A DNA stretch of 64,000 bases, taken from contig CAMTPA010000002.1 in assembly GCA_947074275.1 (NCBI GenBank), positions 1-64,000 on the forward strand, given 5' to 3'. The position numbers were made by a program, and so were the translations under genes. Source of the DNA: an uncultured Bacteroides sp. (GTDB lineage: Bacteria > Bacteroidota > Bacteroidia > Bacteroidales > Bacteroidaceae). Positions 63,193 through 64,000 of the stretch are shown piece after piece. Numbering within the stretch: the first letter of the stretch is position 1; every line of letters starts with the position of its first letter. Below the pieces are notes generated by a model, which searched no databases, was not told where the DNA came from, and worked only from the letters and a program-made list of their open reading frames with translations.

Positions 63193-64000
63193 TTATTCGA
63201 CTACGCTTTTCAACAAACTCATTAGCTCATTTCTTTTCACGGGTTTTGCGATAAAGGCATTGCATCCCACTTCTTTTGCGCTCACTTTGTCCGAATCGAA
63301 TGTATTGGTGATGAGGGCTATAATAGGTGTTTCAATATCAAATTCTCTTATCTTTCGTGTGGCATCAAGCCCATTCATTACAGGCATTCTCATATCCATT
63401 AGTATACAATCGAATTGTTGTTTTTTTGCTATGTCAAGTGCCTCTATTCCGTTTTCTACACGTGTCAATTTATCGTTTCTTAATATTGCCTGTATCAGCA
63501 TATAGGTGCTGTAATCGTCTTCTGCTACAAGAATGGTTCTGCTCTTGTTTGCATTTGAGGTGTTGTTCACTTTCTTTTTATGGAGCTGATAGACGTTGCT
63601 GTTTTGAGCTGGTTGTATAGGCTCGTTTTTTTGAGTTATAGTTGTTTCTGAAGGAAACCATACCCAGAAACAAGATCCTTTTCCTTCTATGCTATCAAAC
63701 CCTATCTTACCACCACAAGCTTCGGCAATGGCTTTGCATATTGGTAGCCCCAGACCTGTGCCTTGTGCAAAGTTGTCCAGTTTCTCAAAACGCTCGAAAG
63801 CTAAATGTTGCTTTTCTTTGGGTATTCCGATTCCTGTATCTTTTACATAGAGCTTCACTCCGTTGTCAACACATTCGCATCCCAAAGTGATAGTTCCAGT
63901 TGAGGTGTATTTAAAAGCATTGCTGAGGAAATTTGTACATACTTGCAGCACCCTGTTCTTATCGAGTGTGACAAAACAAGATTGATAAGGATTATCGAGT
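63193..64000 (-). CDS. hybrid histidine kinase, 3' part (cut by window edge)
   Basis: C-terminal portion of a two-component hybrid kinase; the frame stays open to base 64000, so the true start lies outside. The ATPase domain shows the N box VCTNFLSNAFKYT, the G1 box DTGIGIP, an F box in FERF, and the G2 box GTGLGLP. After a linker comes a receiver domain with acidic pocket VAEDD, phospho-acceptor Asp in LMDMRMP and Lys in IAKPV. The conserved Thr/Ser region reads ALITNT, a small departure from the usual ALTA. The ORF-track start at 63951 is an internal GTG. No DNA-binding domain follows the receiver. Confidence 0.93.
   Translation of the reverse strand, partial: LDNPYQSCFVTLDKNRVLQVCTNFLSNAFKYTSTGTITLGCECVDNGVKLYVKDTGIGIPKEKQHLAFERFEKLDNFAQGTGLGLPICKAIAEACGGKIGFDSIEGKGSCFWVWFPSETTITQKNEPIQPAQNSNVYQLHKKKVNNTSNANKSRTILVAEDDYSTYMLIQAILRNDKLTRVENGIEALDIAKKQQFDCILMDMRMPVMNGLDATRKIREFDIETPIIALITNTFDSDKVSAKEVGCNAFIAKPVKRNELMSLLKSVVE

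Overview
The window is chromosomal DNA from a member of the Bacteroidetes, most likely order Bacteroidales. The evidence is a SusC/SusD pair, proteins with type IX secretion (T9SS) sorting tails, a fimbrillin-like lipoprotein, many Bacteroidetes-restricted families (DUF4837, DUF4831, DUF4861, NigD-like, FISUMP), and the Bacteroidetes promoter box TAnnTTTG in front of gene after gene, while strong Shine-Dalgarno sites are rare. By eye the G+C content is in the low forties. The genus cannot be fixed from the sequence. T9SS plus a DPP-IV family peptidase suggests a Porphyromonas/Dysgonomonas/Paludibacter-like lineage rather than a typical gut Bacteroides, but this is an inference.

Layout. 0-6.3 kb: rlmN, then a probable operon of a DUF4837 lipoprotein, pdxA, a receiver-less sigma-54 activator, lptE, a TPR-like protein and secG. 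6.4-11.5 kb: MFS transporter with an orphan PqqD-like protein, DUF4831 protein, NAD(P)HX repair enzyme, bacterioferritin. 11.7-16.1 kb: clpB, a conserved unknown gene and a LysR regulator. 16.2-22.3 kb: DPP-IV-type peptidase, lipA, a membrane protein with a degenerate Nudix-like tail, an RsmI-like methylase, fabI. 22.4-37.3 kb: a polysaccharide utilisation locus (GH28, DUF4861, GH43, CE7-like esterase, SusC, SusD, beta-helix surface lipoprotein) with a phosphoglycolate-phosphatase-like gene inside; pectin with acetylated or arabinose/xylose-bearing side chains is the inferred substrate. 37.3-45.9 kb: YrdC, AsmA, a Pif1-like helicase fused to TPRs, a Cof phosphatase, a MalY/PatB lyase and an Rpn-type nuclease. 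46-49.4 kb: a T9SS cargo/FISUMP gene pair and a divergent lrp-metY pair. 49.5-56.3 kb: a fimbrillin-like lipoprotein translationally coupled to an 1835-residue T9SS cargo protein. 56.6-64 kb: surE-lpxB, a NigD-like lipoprotein, rsfS-ftsH-cdsA, tRNA-Gln(CUG), and the 3' part of a hybrid histidine kinase cut by the window edge.

The genes combine envelope biogenesis (lptE, secG, lpxB, cdsA, AsmA, fabI), protein quality control (clpB, ftsH), cofactor and metabolite repair (lipA, pdxA, nnrD), glycan capture and breakdown (the PUL), and surface display through T9SS and fimbrial-type lipoproteins.

The most unusual structure is not protein coding. Four intergenic regions carry short tandem arrays with a strict 22- or 23-nt period built of small palindromes: 11535-11622, 27539-27634, 40638-40727 and 49419-49510. 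Two of them, 13 kb apart, are 80/90 identical to each other and have the same orientation relative to local transcription. The other two lie between convergent genes. They look like a family of miniature repeat elements that may act at transcript 3' ends. The other main candidates for new biology are the fimbrillin/giant T9SS cassette, the membrane-anchored pseudo-Nudix protein and the long hairpin leader of the GH28 gene.
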